Source: Saprospiraceae bacterium (lineage in GTDB: Bacteria; Bacteroidota; Bacteroidia; Chitinophagales; Saprospiraceae). From it: a stretch of 64,000 nt of DNA. A program made the translations under genes and the position numbers. Positions within the stretch are counted from its first letter, which is position 1; the number at the start of each line of letters is the position of its first letter. This document shows, piece after piece, positions 37,600 to 46,127 of this stretch. Location: NCBI GenBank assembly GCA_016719855.1, contig JADJYH010000016.1:1-64000 (forward strand), given 5' to 3'. The notes below the pieces were generated by a model, which ran no database searches, was not told where the DNA came from, and was given only the letters and a program-made list of their open reading frames with translations.

Positions 37600-39474
37600 T
37601 CACACCATCCCCTTCAAATCCTTCACGAACCCATCCACCCCGGCGGCCTTCATCGCTTTTTGCAAAGTGCTTGCTTCGGCGTTTTTGTCAAACGCCCCGA
37701 CCAGCACCTTGTACACAGTTTTGCCAGCCAACTGATTAATATTGACGACGATGGGCTGGCTGAACTGTTTTTGCAACTTTTCCGCTGCAATGAGCACGTT
37801 GCCGTAGTCGGCGTACACGCCCGTTTGCACCGAAAAGCCCTGAGACGGCTGCCGCTCCACGCTGAACCGGAAAAGCCCCTGCCCCGAAATCACGGGCGTT
37901 GCCACCTCCGTCACGTTGGGCTTTGATGCTGCGTCCCGACGACGGATAGCCTCGGCCACAGCCTTATCGGCGTTCACCCGACCGTAGCCAAACTTACGGG
38001 AGTGACCGTTTTTATACTCACTGGCGTCGCCAATCTTGTCGGCGGTTTGTTGCAAAATCTCCTTGACTTCCTTGGCCGTCAGCTTCGGGTTGGCAGAAAG
38101 CACCAGGGCGCAGATACCCGCCACGATTGGGGTTGCTCCGCTCGTGCCGCCGAAGTGCTTGTAAGGCCCTACCCTATCCACGCCGTCGGCCCAAAACTTA
38201 AAGGCACCCTCGCCCCGCACGGTGGTGCCGGTATCCCACCAGGCACGGGCGGCAATGAGCGGCCAGTCGCCGTTCGATGGAGCGCAGACGCTGACCTCGG
38301 CGCCTTGGTTGGAGTAGCTGGCGTAGCGGTCTTTGCTGTCGCAGGCGGCCACGCAGATGACGTCGGGGTGGGCGGCGTAGAAGTTCACATAGTCAACGCC
38401 TTCGTTGCCTGCGGCAAAAAGTATGACGCAGCCCTTGCCCTTGCGCCCCTCACGGGCAGCCTTTGCGATGGCCTCTTCCTTGAGCGAGTTGAGCGTGTAG
38501 CGGGTGTCGGTGGTGCCCCAACTGCAACTGATGACGTCGGCACCGCTTTTTACGCAGTAGTCAAACATTTCCTCGGTGGCACGCACGCTGAATGAAGTAC
38601 CGCTCACGGGCATAAACTTGGCGTTTGGTGCCACGCCCACCATGCCCTGCCCGTTGGCCATGGCCACGGCGAGGCTGGCGCAGGGGGTGCCGTGCGTGAA
38701 ATCAGGGTCACCGTCGGAGAGGCGATCGCTCTGCGTCCAAAGGTCCCATGGGCGATAGACCTTGGGCTTGAGGTCGGGGTGCGAGATGTCGATGCCGTTG
38801 TCAATTACGGCGATCACAATATCAGTGGAGCCGAGGCTGTCAAGGCGTTTCCAGGCATCCACGATTTTTGCGTCAGCGCCTTTTTTAGTAGTGTACTGCC
38901 CGCTGGGGATGAAGCCGTCGTTCTTGAGGTGCCACTCATCTGCGAGGAAGGTATCGCTGGGCATGGCGAAGGCGTATTCTTCAAGCAGCATGTCGAGGTC
39001 TGGCTCGGCCATTTTCACCATCGAAATTTTTTGAAGCGTCTCAGCAACCCTCAGCGGGTTGGGTGATTCTTTGGTTACTTTGGCGGTGACCTGGTCGGCG
39101 CTGCGACGCTCCACGAGGGCCAATTTGTACTCGTTGAGCACCATCAATTGCTCGCCCTCGTCCACGCCCTGCTGGAAGATGATGAAGATTTCGCCTGTGG
39201 GCACAAGCGGTTTTTTGCTGCCTTCGGCAAAATAGACGTGGGTGCCCACCTCCACCTCTTTTCGTTGGCGCACCTCGTCGAGCTTGTCGTCGAGGGTTGC
39301 GCCGTCTTTTTGGAGGGTGACGACCTTGAAGCCGCCCAGATTTGGCAGTACTTCTTGTCGAACGAAGTCAGCCTTGGAAATGTCGGCCTTCTTTTTGCCC
39401 TTGAGGCCCACTAGGCTGGCGCTTTTTTGCAAAACAAGGACGCCCTTGCCGCTTTTGATTTTGTAATTGGCCAT
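37600..39474 (-). CDS. Subtilisin-family (S8) serine peptidase with C-terminal SPOR-like domain
   Basis: A 624-aa protein. The catalytic Asp is in VIAVIDNGIDISHPDL (about residue 221), the His in THGTPCASLAVA (about 258), the oxyanion Asn in FAAGNEGVDY (about 355) and the Ser in HFGGTSGATPIVAG (about 445), so the triad is complete. The C-terminal 80 residues (FSVQTGVYADYGNVLIAAEK, then NQLAGKTVYKVLVGAF) resemble a SPOR domain, which binds septal peptidoglycan. There is no clear signal peptide at the ATG 39474. The N-terminal 180 residues have repeated beta-type text and may form a prodomain or binding module. Confidence 0.85.
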   Translation of the reverse strand: MANYKIKSGKGVLVLQKSASLVGLKGKKKADISKADFVRQEVLPNLGGFKVVTLQKDGATLDDKLDEVRQRKEVEVGTHVYFAEGSKKPLVPTGEIFIIFQQGVDEGEQLMVLNEYKLALVERRSADQVTAKVTKESPNPLRVAETLQKISMVKMAEPDLDMLLEEYAFAMPSDTFLADEWHLKNDGFIPSGQYTTKKGADAKIVDAWKRLDSLGSTDIVIAVIDNGIDISHPDLKPKVYRPWDLWTQSDRLSDGDPDFTHGTPCASLAVAMANGQGMVGVAPNAKFMPVSGTSFSVRATEEMFDYCVKSGADVISCSWGTTDTRYTLNSLKEEAIAKAAREGRKGKGCVILFAAGNEGVDYVNFYAAHPDVICVAACDSKDRYASYSNQGAEVSVCAPSNGDWPLIAARAWWDTGTTVRGEGAFKFWADGVDRVGPYKHFGGTSGATPIVAGICALVLSANPKLTAKEVKEILQQTADKIGDASEYKNGHSRKFGYGRVNADKAVAEAIRRRDAASKPNVTEVATPVISGQGLFRFSVERQPSQGFSVQTGVYADYGNVLIAAEKLQKQFSQPIVVNINQLAGKTVYKVLVGAFDKNAEASTLQKAMKAAGVDGFVKDLKGMV

Positions 39475-39617
39475 GTCGGTGGCTTTTGGTTTGAAAATTG
39501 GTTTAAACGAAGCGGAAAGTTACAAAAGGACGCTGAGTTCAGGCAAGCATTCAAACAAAAGCCCAACCGAAAGCCGCACAGCCACCGATTTTACTATTTT
39601 TACGCCCGTTTCCAGAA

Positions 39618-39753
39618 TTAGACTTTAGACAGGAGACCTTAGACTTTAGATGGGACTGATGAACTTCAAGAATTTTTAGCTGGTTCGCCCCGGCAATGCA
39701 AATTTGGCTTCGCCGCCTCTAAAGTCTAAAGTCTTGTGCCTAAAGTCTAATTT
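39618..39753. repeat. Inverted TCTAAAG-word repeat between subtilase and sigma factor
   Basis: Left words TTAGACTTTAGA (39618-39651) face right words TCTAAAGTCTAAAGTC and CCTAAAGTCTAA (39718-39752). The same words occur at 26402-26581. Here the flanking genes are divergent, so a pure terminator role is unlikely. Confidence 0.65.
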
Positions 39754-39764
39754 CAAATAATAGA

Positions 39765-40376
39765 ATGGCTATCCGCTTTTTAAATAAGCAACCTGCTGTC
39801 CAGCAGCTCTCGGACGAGGAACTGGTGAGCAGGTTTTCAGCGACGCAACAGCAAACGTACTTTGAGGAATTGTACCGCCGGTACATGCACCTGGCTTACG
39901 GCGTTTGCCTAAAGCTGATGAAAAATGAGGATGAAAGTCGGGACGTGGTTTCGGACGTGTTCAAGATTCTTTTCCTCAAGCTTCCCACGGCGGACGTCAA
40001 ATCATTTAAGGCTTACCTGTACACGGTTTCCCGCAACGAGTGCATCGCCAAGCTGCGGCATCGGAAGGCCGAGTCGGAGAAGCTGGCGAAGTACAACCAC
40101 CTGGAAAATTCGCCGGACGACTTTATGGAAAACGACGGTTTCGCCGCTCTCTTCAACGCCAATCCAAGCATGGAACAAGAGGTCGAAAGGGCGGTTGGGC
40201 AGTTGGGTGACGAGCAAAAAACTTGCATCCGCCTATTTTTTTACGACGACAAGAGTTACCGGGAAATAGCTGCTGAAACTGGATTTACAGAGAAACAGGT
40301 GAAAAGTTACCTGCAAAATGGTAAGCGGAACTTGCGGATTCTGCTGGAAAAGGAATTGAGAAAACACACAACATAA
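39765..40376 (+). CDS. ECF-type RNA polymerase sigma factor
   Basis: A 203-aa sigma-70-family protein. Region 2 (about residues 25-95: YFEELYRRYMHLAYGVCLKL, then DVVSDVFKILFLKLP and FKAYLYTVSRNECIAKLR) and region 4 (about 140-200: LGDEQKTCIRLFFYDDKSYR, then EIAAETGFTEKQVKSYLQNG) are both present, as in extracytoplasmic-function factors. It overlaps no neighbour and lies 25 bases before a gene for a zinc-finger membrane protein, which is most likely its anti-sigma factor. The stress signal is unknown. Intact. Confidence 0.9.
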   Translation: MAIRFLNKQPAVQQLSDEELVSRFSATQQQTYFEELYRRYMHLAYGVCLKLMKNEDESRDVVSDVFKILFLKLPTADVKSFKAYLYTVSRNECIAKLRHRKAESEKLAKYNHLENSPDDFMENDGFAALFNANPSMEQEVERAVGQLGDEQKTCIRLFFYDDKSYREIAAETGFTEKQVKSYLQNGKRNLRILLEKELRKHTT

Positions 40377-40401
40377 ATTTCCAGAAAATATAATTGCTCC
40401 A

Positions 40402-41181
40402 ATGGACGGAAATTTACAACAACGATTTTTTAGACCCACCGCATGTGTCAGCCAAGAGGAATTAAGGCAATACCTCAGCGGCCACATGTCGAGAGATGGG
40501 TTGCGGCGGGTGGAAGACCACCTGCTGGACTGCCCGCTTTGCTCCGATGCCGTTGAAGGCTGCGAGGAGTCGGGCACCCACCTAACGGATGACCTGGAAG
40601 ATTTTGAAGCTTTTAGTATAAAACTTCCAGGTCAGCCAACTACCGCCAAGGTTCGCCAGCTGCAACCGGGGGGCTACTTCCGTCAGGCAATCGCAATTGC
40701 TGCCATGCTTGTAGTAGGAGCTGTTGCTTATTTCTCCTTTTTTAAGTCAGCGAGTGGTCCTGAGCTTTACGCAAAGTACCACAACACCTACGAGAACGAT
40801 ATCCCGGTCAGTCTCCGCAGGCCTGGGCTTTCGGATGTTGATCCCAATTTTGCGCAAGCGCTTAATGCTTACTCCGACCGCAAGTTTAGCCAAGCCAACA
40901 TGCTTTTTGAGCGGGCGCTGCAACAACAGCCCGACAATGAGGCAGCAAGGTTTTTTGCTGGTCTTTCCAACCTGGAAGCCAATCATACTGACAAGGCGAG
41001 CGCCTACCTCAGCACCGTGGCCAACGGGACAGGCGTTTATTCAAAAAAGGCAACGTGGTACCTTATCATGTGCGACCTGAAGAAAGGCAACAAGGCCGAA
41101 GCCAAGGCTCGCTTGGATAAGTTTATTGAGTCTGGTGAAATCATGGTGCTAGAGGCAAAGGATTTGAGAAAAAAACTGTGA
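40402..41181 (+). CDS. Probable anti-sigma factor: zinc finger, one membrane segment, TPR domain
   Basis: A 259-aa protein. The N-terminal zinc-finger (residues about 15-50: RRVEDHLLDCPLCSDAVEGC, H-x3-C-x2-C pattern) is typical of ZAS anti-sigma domains. A single membrane helix follows at about residues 95-115 (AIAIAAMLVVGAVAYFSFF), then a periplasmic part with TPR-like text (FSQANMLFERALQQQPDNEA, then ARFFAGLSNLEANHTDKASA). It is encoded 25 bases after the ECF sigma gene, which supports the pairing. The anti-sigma assignment is an inference from domain order and position. Confidence 0.8.
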   Translation: MDGNLQQRFFRPTACVSQEELRQYLSGHMSRDGLRRVEDHLLDCPLCSDAVEGCEESGTHLTDDLEDFEAFSIKLPGQPTTAKVRQLQPGGYFRQAIAIAAMLVVGAVAYFSFFKSASGPELYAKYHNTYENDIPVSLRRPGLSDVDPNFAQALNAYSDRKFSQANMLFERALQQQPDNEAARFFAGLSNLEANHTDKASAYLSTVANGTGVYSKKATWYLIMCDLKKGNKAEAKARLDKFIESGEIMVLEAKDLRKKL

Positions 41182-41254
41182 GACGGCGCGTAGGTAAGTT
41201 GGCTTATTGGCGTTTTGGGAAGCGCCTACCAAACATGCCAAAGCGTACAAAAGC

Positions 41255-41288
41255 AAAAAGGACAAGGCAATCACGCCGTGTCCTTTTT
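41255..41288 (+). terminator. Terminator after the sigma/anti-sigma operon
   Basis: AAAAAGGACA pairs with TGTCCTTTTT, and T residues continue. It follows the anti-sigma stop by about 75 bases, after a word-like stretch (41190-41240). Confidence 0.7.
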
Positions 41289-41399
41289 TTATTTCAATTT
41301 TTTTGCAAAAAATCTTTCCAAACAGAACTTTGTTTCGATTTTAGTGGTATAAATACAGTTCCTTCGCAAAAAACTGTCACAAGCTAAATTTGACCACCT

Positions 41400-42683
41400 A
41401 TGTTGGCCCGTACCTTTTCCAATTATTTAGCATCGTTTTCTGGGTTATCCCGTTCAGCTTGGCTGATTTCGCTCGCTTCTTTCGTTAATAGGAGCGGCAC
41501 GATGGTGCTTCCGTTCATGTCCATTTACCTCACGACCGAGCTGGGCTTTTCATTGGAACAGGCTGGCATTGCCATGACAATCTTCGGCTTCGGCTCCCTC
41601 ACCGGCTCCTACCTTGGCGGGCATTTTTCAGACAAAATAGGTTATCATCGTGTGCTTTTTTGGTCGCTGTTCTTGGGTGGTGCGCTGTTCATTGTTTTAG
41701 GTTTTGTGAAAAGCCTGCTCGGCATCTACGTCATGATTTACCTGCTCAGTAGCATTGGTGAAGCATTTCGCCCAGCCACTATGGCGGCATTGGCGGCGCA
41801 CAGTACGCCGGAAAACCGTACCCGCTCCTACTCCCTTATGCGGATGTCCATCAACTTGGGCTTCACCATCGGCCCGGCAATCGGTGGTGTGCTGGCAGCT
41901 TGGAAGGGCTACCAGATGCTGTTTTGGGTGGACGGCATCACATGCATTGCTTCAGCCATTTTCTTTCGGGCACTTCTGAAGCCTAAAAAAGTAGCCAACG
42001 AGTCGAATTCCTCAAAACAAGTCATTGATAACCAGCCAGTTAAATCACCATACAAGGATGCCCAATACCTCATTTTCCTATTGCTGACGACGTTGGGAGC
42101 TACCGTTTTTTTACAGCTCATTTCCACGTTACCTGTGTACTATGAAAAGGTGATACACCTCAACGAATGGCAGATTGGGGCGTTGCTTGCCTTCAACGGC
42201 CTAATAGTTTTCCTCATGGAAATGCCGTTGGTGTTCACTCTCGAACGGAAGATGAAGCGCATGAACTGCATTGCCGCTGGCATACTGATGTACGGCTTCG
42301 GCTACGTGGTGCTGAATTCCGCTCCGCAAAGCCTCGCAATCGCCGTGCTGTCCATGTTTGCGCTTTCAGTTGGCGAGATTTTCAACATGCCCTTTTCCAA
42401 CTCGTTCGCTCTCAGCCGCACCACGGACGCCAACCGGGGCAAGTACATGGGGCTGTATACCATGACTTATTCGCTGGCGCACATCATGGGACCGTACTTC
42501 TCGATGAGAATCGCAGAAAACCATGGTTTTGACACCTTGTGGTACATCTCTGGAGCGATTTGCATGTTAACTTTCTTCGGTTTTTTGGCAATGAAAAAAC
42601 GAAACCCAGAACCTGCTAAGGCAGCAGCAACTACATCTCCATCGGAACTTTCGCCCATGCTGCCCATTGAGCAAGTTTCTTAA
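41400..42683 (+). CDS. MFS transporter
   Basis: A 427-aa membrane protein with about 12 hydrophobic segments, e.g. GIAMTIFGFGSLTGSYLGG and LLGIYVMIYLLSSIGEAF. The loop motif GHFSDKIGYHRVLFWSLF (G-x-x-SD-x-x-G-x-R type) between segments 2 and 3 is the major-facilitator signature. A polar linker of about 30 residues lies near the middle (about 195-225). The substrate cannot be read from the sequence; drug or sugar efflux are both possible. The gene is intact, stands alone on the plus strand and precedes gpsA by 85 bases. Confidence 0.85.
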   Translation: MLARTFSNYLASFSGLSRSAWLISLASFVNRSGTMVLPFMSIYLTTELGFSLEQAGIAMTIFGFGSLTGSYLGGHFSDKIGYHRVLFWSLFLGGALFIVLGFVKSLLGIYVMIYLLSSIGEAFRPATMAALAAHSTPENRTRSYSLMRMSINLGFTIGPAIGGVLAAWKGYQMLFWVDGITCIASAIFFRALLKPKKVANESNSSKQVIDNQPVKSPYKDAQYLIFLLLTTLGATVFLQLISTLPVYYEKVIHLNEWQIGALLAFNGLIVFLMEMPLVFTLERKMKRMNCIAAGILMYGFGYVVLNSAPQSLAIAVLSMFALSVGEIFNMPFSNSFALSRTTDANRGKYMGLYTMTYSLAHIMGPYFSMRIAENHGFDTLWYISGAICMLTFFGFLAMKKRNPEPAKAAATTSPSELSPMLPIEQVS

Positions 42684-42767
42684 ATGGTGGTGTTCTGTCA
42701 GGTGCGTTTTTGAAAAAGGCGTACTTTTACCCGCTGTCCAATTTTCCCCCAAAAACAGCAAAGAAGC

Positions 42768-43822
42768 ATGTCAAAAAACAATCAACATTCTTGCGCAGGC
42801 GTCATTGGTTCTGGCAGTTTCGGCACTGCGGTGTCGAACTTGCTTGCCGTCAACGCTGACGTCCTGATTTTTAGCCGTCGGGAAAAACTGGTGGAAGCAA
42901 TTAACAACGAGCACCGGCACCCAGTGTTCAATATCCCACTTCCCGAAAGAATTCGGGCCACTTCCAACCTAGAAGAAGTAGCGGAAAGATGCACGTTGAT
43001 ATTCCCCATCGTTACTTCGGAGGGGTTCCGGCCCATGATGCAAAGCCTATCGCCCTACCTGCGTCCCTATCATATTCTAATTCATGGCACGAAGGGTTTC
43101 GACATAAAGAACATGACCGAAGAGGAGCTACGCCAAGGCAAAATCACCTGCAACAGCGTACGGACCATGAGCGAAGTTATCCGTGAAGAGTCCGTAGTGG
43201 TGCGTATCGGCTGCCTCTCCGGTCCCAACCTAGCTTCCGAGATAATGGCTGGCCAACCAACGGCCACGGTCATTGGTAGCAAGTTTGATGAAGTGGTGAG
43301 CGCAGGCAAGAAGGTATTGAGTAGCAGGTATTTTCAGGTTTTTGGCACCTATGAAATACTGGGGGCAGAGCTGGCTGGAGCGCTCAAGAACATCATCGCA
43401 ATTGGGAGCGGCATACTTGGCGGCTTGGGCATGGGCAAGAACATCCAAGCATTGCTCATCAACCGGGGGCTAATTGAGATGATTTACTTCGGCAAGGCAT
43501 TTGGCGCATCGCCAAAGCCGTTCGTTGGCACGGCGGGCATCGGCGACCTGATTTGCACGGCCACGAGCATGAGCAGCCGCAACTACACATTCGGCTACCG
43601 ACTGGGACAAGGGGATAGCACCAAGGAAATCCTTGCCTCAATGCCCGAAATAGCAGAGGGGTTCGCACCCTGAAAATCGCCAAGCACCTAGCCGACCACC
43701 TCAAGCTGCACGTGCCCATTACGCAGATGCTGTACAAGGCAGTACACGAGGACTACGACATCAGCCAAGCCATTGAGTACCTAATGCGGTATCCTTATTA
43801 TGTGGATGTGGATTTTATTTAA
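42768..43822 (+). CDS. gpsA: Glycerol-3-phosphate dehydrogenase [NAD(P)+], late frameshift
   Basis: Makes glycerol-3-phosphate for phospholipid synthesis. The NAD motif GVIGSGSFGTAVSNLLA starts the protein, followed by HGTKGFD, LSGPNLASEIM, ELAGALKNIIAIGSGILGGL (catalytic Lys region) and GTAGIGDLICTATSMSSRNY. Read literally it ends at 43673 (EGFAP). One G missing in the G run at 43661-43664 (GAGGGGTTC for GAGGGGGTTC) restores EGVRTLKIAKHL and the conserved C-terminal LHVPITQMLYKAVHEDYD, with the stop at 43820-43822. As pyrC, this is a central gene, so a sequencing error is likely. Rebuilt length about 351 aa. Confidence 0.9.
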
Positions 43823-43879
43823 TTGAAGAGTACTGGCATTTTGGAACTCACAATACCTGGGTTCAAAACTGGGCAAAAA

Positions 43880-43907
43880 AAAAGCCGTGTCCTTTGACAC
43901 GGCTTTT
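43880..43907. terminator. Hairpin after gpsA
   Basis: AAAAGCCGTGTC pairs exactly with GACACGGCTTTT around CTTT, with an A run on the left. Read on the minus strand it ends in nine T; on the plus strand the T run is short. Confidence 0.75.
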
Positions 43908-43911
43908 AAGA

Positions 43912-43937
43912 ATAATCCCATGAACATATCCAAAAAC
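43912..43937. repeat. Copy B of the ATAATCCCATGAACAT motif
   Basis: Identical over 26 bases to copy A at 6217-6242, including the trailing ATCCAAAAAC. It starts five bases after the hairpin at 43880-43907. Confidence 0.75.
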
Positions 43938-44072
43938 GAATTCTTTTTCAGGATTTTGAGCTATAATTTGCTCGTTTTGAAATCCTGAGGTATTTTTGCA
44001 TCAGCCTAAAATTTTTGAAAGAGAAGAAAGATTTTTATCCTAATTTTTTTGCGAATTCTGCATTAGAGTTAG

Positions 44073-44084
44073 TATCCCATGAAC
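44073..44084. repeat. Copy C (partial) of the motif
   Basis: Only TATCCCATGAAC is kept. Here the stem-loop with a T run (44096-44126) follows on the plus strand, opposite to the other copies. Confidence 0.5.
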
Positions 44085-44095
44085 GAATTTGATAG

Positions 44096-44126
44096 GGCCG
44101 GCTACTTTTAGTCGGCCTTTTTTTTT
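44096..44126 (+). terminator. Plus-strand terminator in the motif cluster
   Basis: GGCCGGCTA pairs with TAGTCGGCC (one G-T) around CTTT, followed by nine T. Confidence 0.75.
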
Positions 44127-44183
44127 GCTTTAGGCTGATGCGTATCTTTAGTTGGGTAAATTTTGCTGGAAAAAAGAGTAATA

Positions 44184-44238
44184 CCCCCTCAGTTGTTCGA
44201 GGGGGCATACTACCAACAAATTATAATCCCATGAACAT
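44184..44238. repeat. Hairpin plus copy D of the motif
   Basis: CCCCCTC/GAGGGGG (44184-44205) is followed by AACAAATTATAATCCCATGA (44215 onward). The 24 bases 44215-44238 are identical to copy E. Confidence 0.7.
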
Positions 44239-44282
44239 AATCAATTTGATGTCAATGTGTTTTGAAAACTTGGTTTGAAAAA

Positions 44283-44346
44283 CAGCCCGTCCCGACGGAA
44301 ACCATCGGGACGACTGGCTATTAACAAATTATAATCCCATGAACAT
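44283..44346. repeat. Hairpin plus copy E of the motif
   Basis: GTCCCGA/TCGGGAC with outer AGCC/GGCT pairing (44283-44319), then the 24-base motif at 44323-44346. Read on the minus strand the hairpin ends in a TTTTT run. Confidence 0.7.
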
Positions 44347-44796
44347 TTTCAAAACTGTTGGCCGGTTCGTTAACCAGCTTTTTTGCTCTCATCCACTTTT
44401 TCAATCTTCACTGTATTCCGTCCGCCTCTTTGTTATTCATTAATCACGATACAAATGTGCGACAGGAAAACCCTACCAGCAAGGACATTTTTAGGGCTTT
44501 GTGAGGGGAATATTTTAAACTTATCAATAATAAATAATTTGTATTTTATTGAAAATCAATTATTTAATCTTTTTATTCGTTGCATATTCGAGGGCTAATG
44601 TGAAATATTTGATTCTTAAAAATTGATTTTGTGAAGTTTTTTTTTGATTTTATTTTCTTCATCCCTTGACAAAAAGTTGTGGATTTTTGAAAAAGACCTT
44701 TTTTCGGTTCAATCCCCAAAGAAAAAGGGGGCTTCGAATACGTTTTGAACGTTCTCGAAGTCCCCTTTCGTATTTGATAGCCGTAGCACCTCTTGC

Positions 44797-45330
44797 CTAT
44801 GCCCGAATCAACATTTCCTCAACATAGCGGTAACGCTTTTTGATTTGCTCCTTTAGCTCCCGACGAGCAAAGAAAATGCGGCTTTTGATGGTACCCAATG
44901 GCAGTTTGAAGTGGTCGGCGATTTCCTGGTACTTGAATCCTTGGTAGTGCATCAGAAACGGCGTCTTGATGCTATCATCCAGCTTCTCAATCAAGTCTTT
45001 AAGCTCCTTAATCAGTATGTTGGTATCGCCACCATTCTCCTCCTGCCTACCGCCCGAATTCAAATAGTAAAGGTTATCTGTAGAATCCATGATGGTATTG
45101 GCCTTGATCTTTTTACGATAGTTGTTGATGAAAATGTTCTTCATGATAGTAAACGCCCATGCCTTGAGGTTGGTGTCAGGCATGAATTTGTCACGGTTCG
45201 ACATAGCCCGAAAGGCTGTCTCTTGGTACAAGTCCTTTGCGTCATCCGTATTCTGAGTCAAGTTGTAGGCGAAAGCATTGAGTATTGGGGAAAGTTCGAA
45301 AAACCTGTTGTTGAACTCGAATGTTGACAT
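44797..45330 (-). CDS. ECF-type RNA polymerase sigma factor
   Basis: A 177-aa protein. Region 2 (FNNRFFELSPILNAFAYNLT, then DAKDLYQETAFRAM and LKAWAFTIMKNIFINNYRKK) and region 4 (FLMHYQGFKYQEIADHFKLP, then GTIKSRIFFARRELKEQIKK) are complete. This type, without a linked anti-sigma gene, is common in Bacteroidota and related to the constitutively expressed ECF factors of the group. A strongly A+T-rich stretch (45361-45560) lies upstream and should hold its promoter. The gene is intact. Confidence 0.9.
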   Translation of the reverse strand: MSTFEFNNRFFELSPILNAFAYNLTQNTDDAKDLYQETAFRAMSNRDKFMPDTNLKAWAFTIMKNIFINNYRKKIKANTIMDSTDNLYYLNSGGRQEENGGDTNILIKELKDLIEKLDDSIKTPFLMHYQGFKYQEIADHFKLPLGTIKSRIFFARRELKEQIKKRYRYVEEMLIRA

Positions 45331-45810
45331 GATATTTACTATTTAGGTTAGGTTGATTTAAATTTCGAAACAAAGGTAAGCATGTCGTTCAACATCTTCA
45401 ATAAAATAATTAAACAAAATGAAGTATTTTTAAAAATATTTTTTAATTACAAATAAATAATTACATAATTATTTGATTATAAATTAATTATGATGTAATT
45501 TTATTAGTCATAATTTTCAATAATTTTTGAAAATTTAAGACACAAACACCCGAATTCATCCTAAACTTTGAATTTAAGGCACCAACAGGAGAATTTTTCT
45601 GCTCGCATTTCGTCTTCTCGGCACTAAATCGTAAACAATTGAAGGCTGGACTGTTTAGACAATCTTAATACAGTGAATACATTCTGTGATGCTGAATTAT
45701 CTTACTTTTGTCTTGATTTGGAATTGCTTGATAACCGAATTGCGTGTTTTGGGGAATCGTTGCCAATTTTCGAGACAAGCTCGAAACCACAATTCAAAAA
45801 AAATTTTATC
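45331..45810. promoter_or_regulatory. A+T-rich divergent spacer between sigma factor and tatA
   Basis: Bases 45390-45540 are extremely A+T-rich with many TAATTA words. A TACTTTTG box at 45713-45720 fits the Bacteroidota -7 consensus for tatA, about 90 bases before its ATG. No gene is seen. Confidence 0.45.
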
Positions 45811-46041
45811 ATGACCTATACTTTTCTGTTCATTCAAAACCTGAACATGACGGAATTGCTCATCATCTTGGGAGTTGTGCTGCTATTGTTCGGTGGCAAG
45901 AAAATCCCAGAATTGATGCGGGGTGTCGGGAAAGGCATCCGGGAGTTCAACAATGCCCGCAACTCAGTAGAAGAGGAGTTAAAAGAGGGAATGCGGGAGT
46001 ACGACAAGAAGAAAATTGAAGAAAAAAGAGCCGCTGAGTAA
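45811..46041 (+). CDS. tatA: Sec-independent protein translocase subunit TatA/E
   Basis: Pore-forming subunit for folded proteins with twin-arginine signals. A single N-terminal membrane helix (MTELLIILGVVLLLFGGKKI) is followed by the hinge FGGKKIPELMRGVGKGIREF and a charged amphipathic tail (EEELKEGMREYDKKKIEEKR). The ATG at 45811 gives a 76-aa protein with the short N-terminal extension typical of Bacteroidota; a second ATG at 45847 is possible. The Tat substrate encoded at 28375 in this window is consistent with a working pathway. No other tat gene lies beside it. Confidence 0.9.
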   Translation: MTYTFLFIQNLNMTELLIILGVVLLLFGGKKIPELMRGVGKGIREFNNARNSVEEELKEGMREYDKKKIEEKRAAE

Positions 46042-46060
46042 TCAGTAAAGCGGCACGGCA

Positions 46061-46111
46061 GCGGGCAGTTCGATAGTCAGTTTTAAAAAAGACTATCAAA
46101 CTGCCTACTGC
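46061..46111. repeat. Inverted word repeat between tatA and DUF4197 genes
   Basis: GCGGGCAGTTCGATAGTC faces GACTATCAAACTGCCTACTGC's first words around TTTTAAAAAA. The words CTGCCTACTGC and GGCAGT also occur at 28141-28170. Confidence 0.6.
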
Positions 46112-46127
46112 ATAACCGTCAGCTAAT

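Larger units (their letters stand above)
43823..44796. other. Spacer with a cluster of hairpin modules and four copies of a conserved motif
   Basis: No ordinary gene is supported in these 974 bases. It holds four copies of the ATAATCCCATGAACAT motif (43912, 44073, 44215, 44323) and four stem-loops (43880-43907, 44096-44126, 44184-44205, 44283-44319). Copies B, D and E follow a stem-loop on the plus strand, so on the minus strand they precede a stem-loop with a T run. Each copy contains an ATG on the plus strand that opens a frame of 11-34 codons (for example MNISKNEFFFRILSYNLLVL). From about 44480 the DNA is A+T-rich. Confidence 0.6.

Noticed and set aside
43912..44346. CRISPR array
   Set aside because: The motif copies are unevenly spaced (about 80-150 bases), differ in their flanks, lie beside hairpins and have no cas gene nearby.
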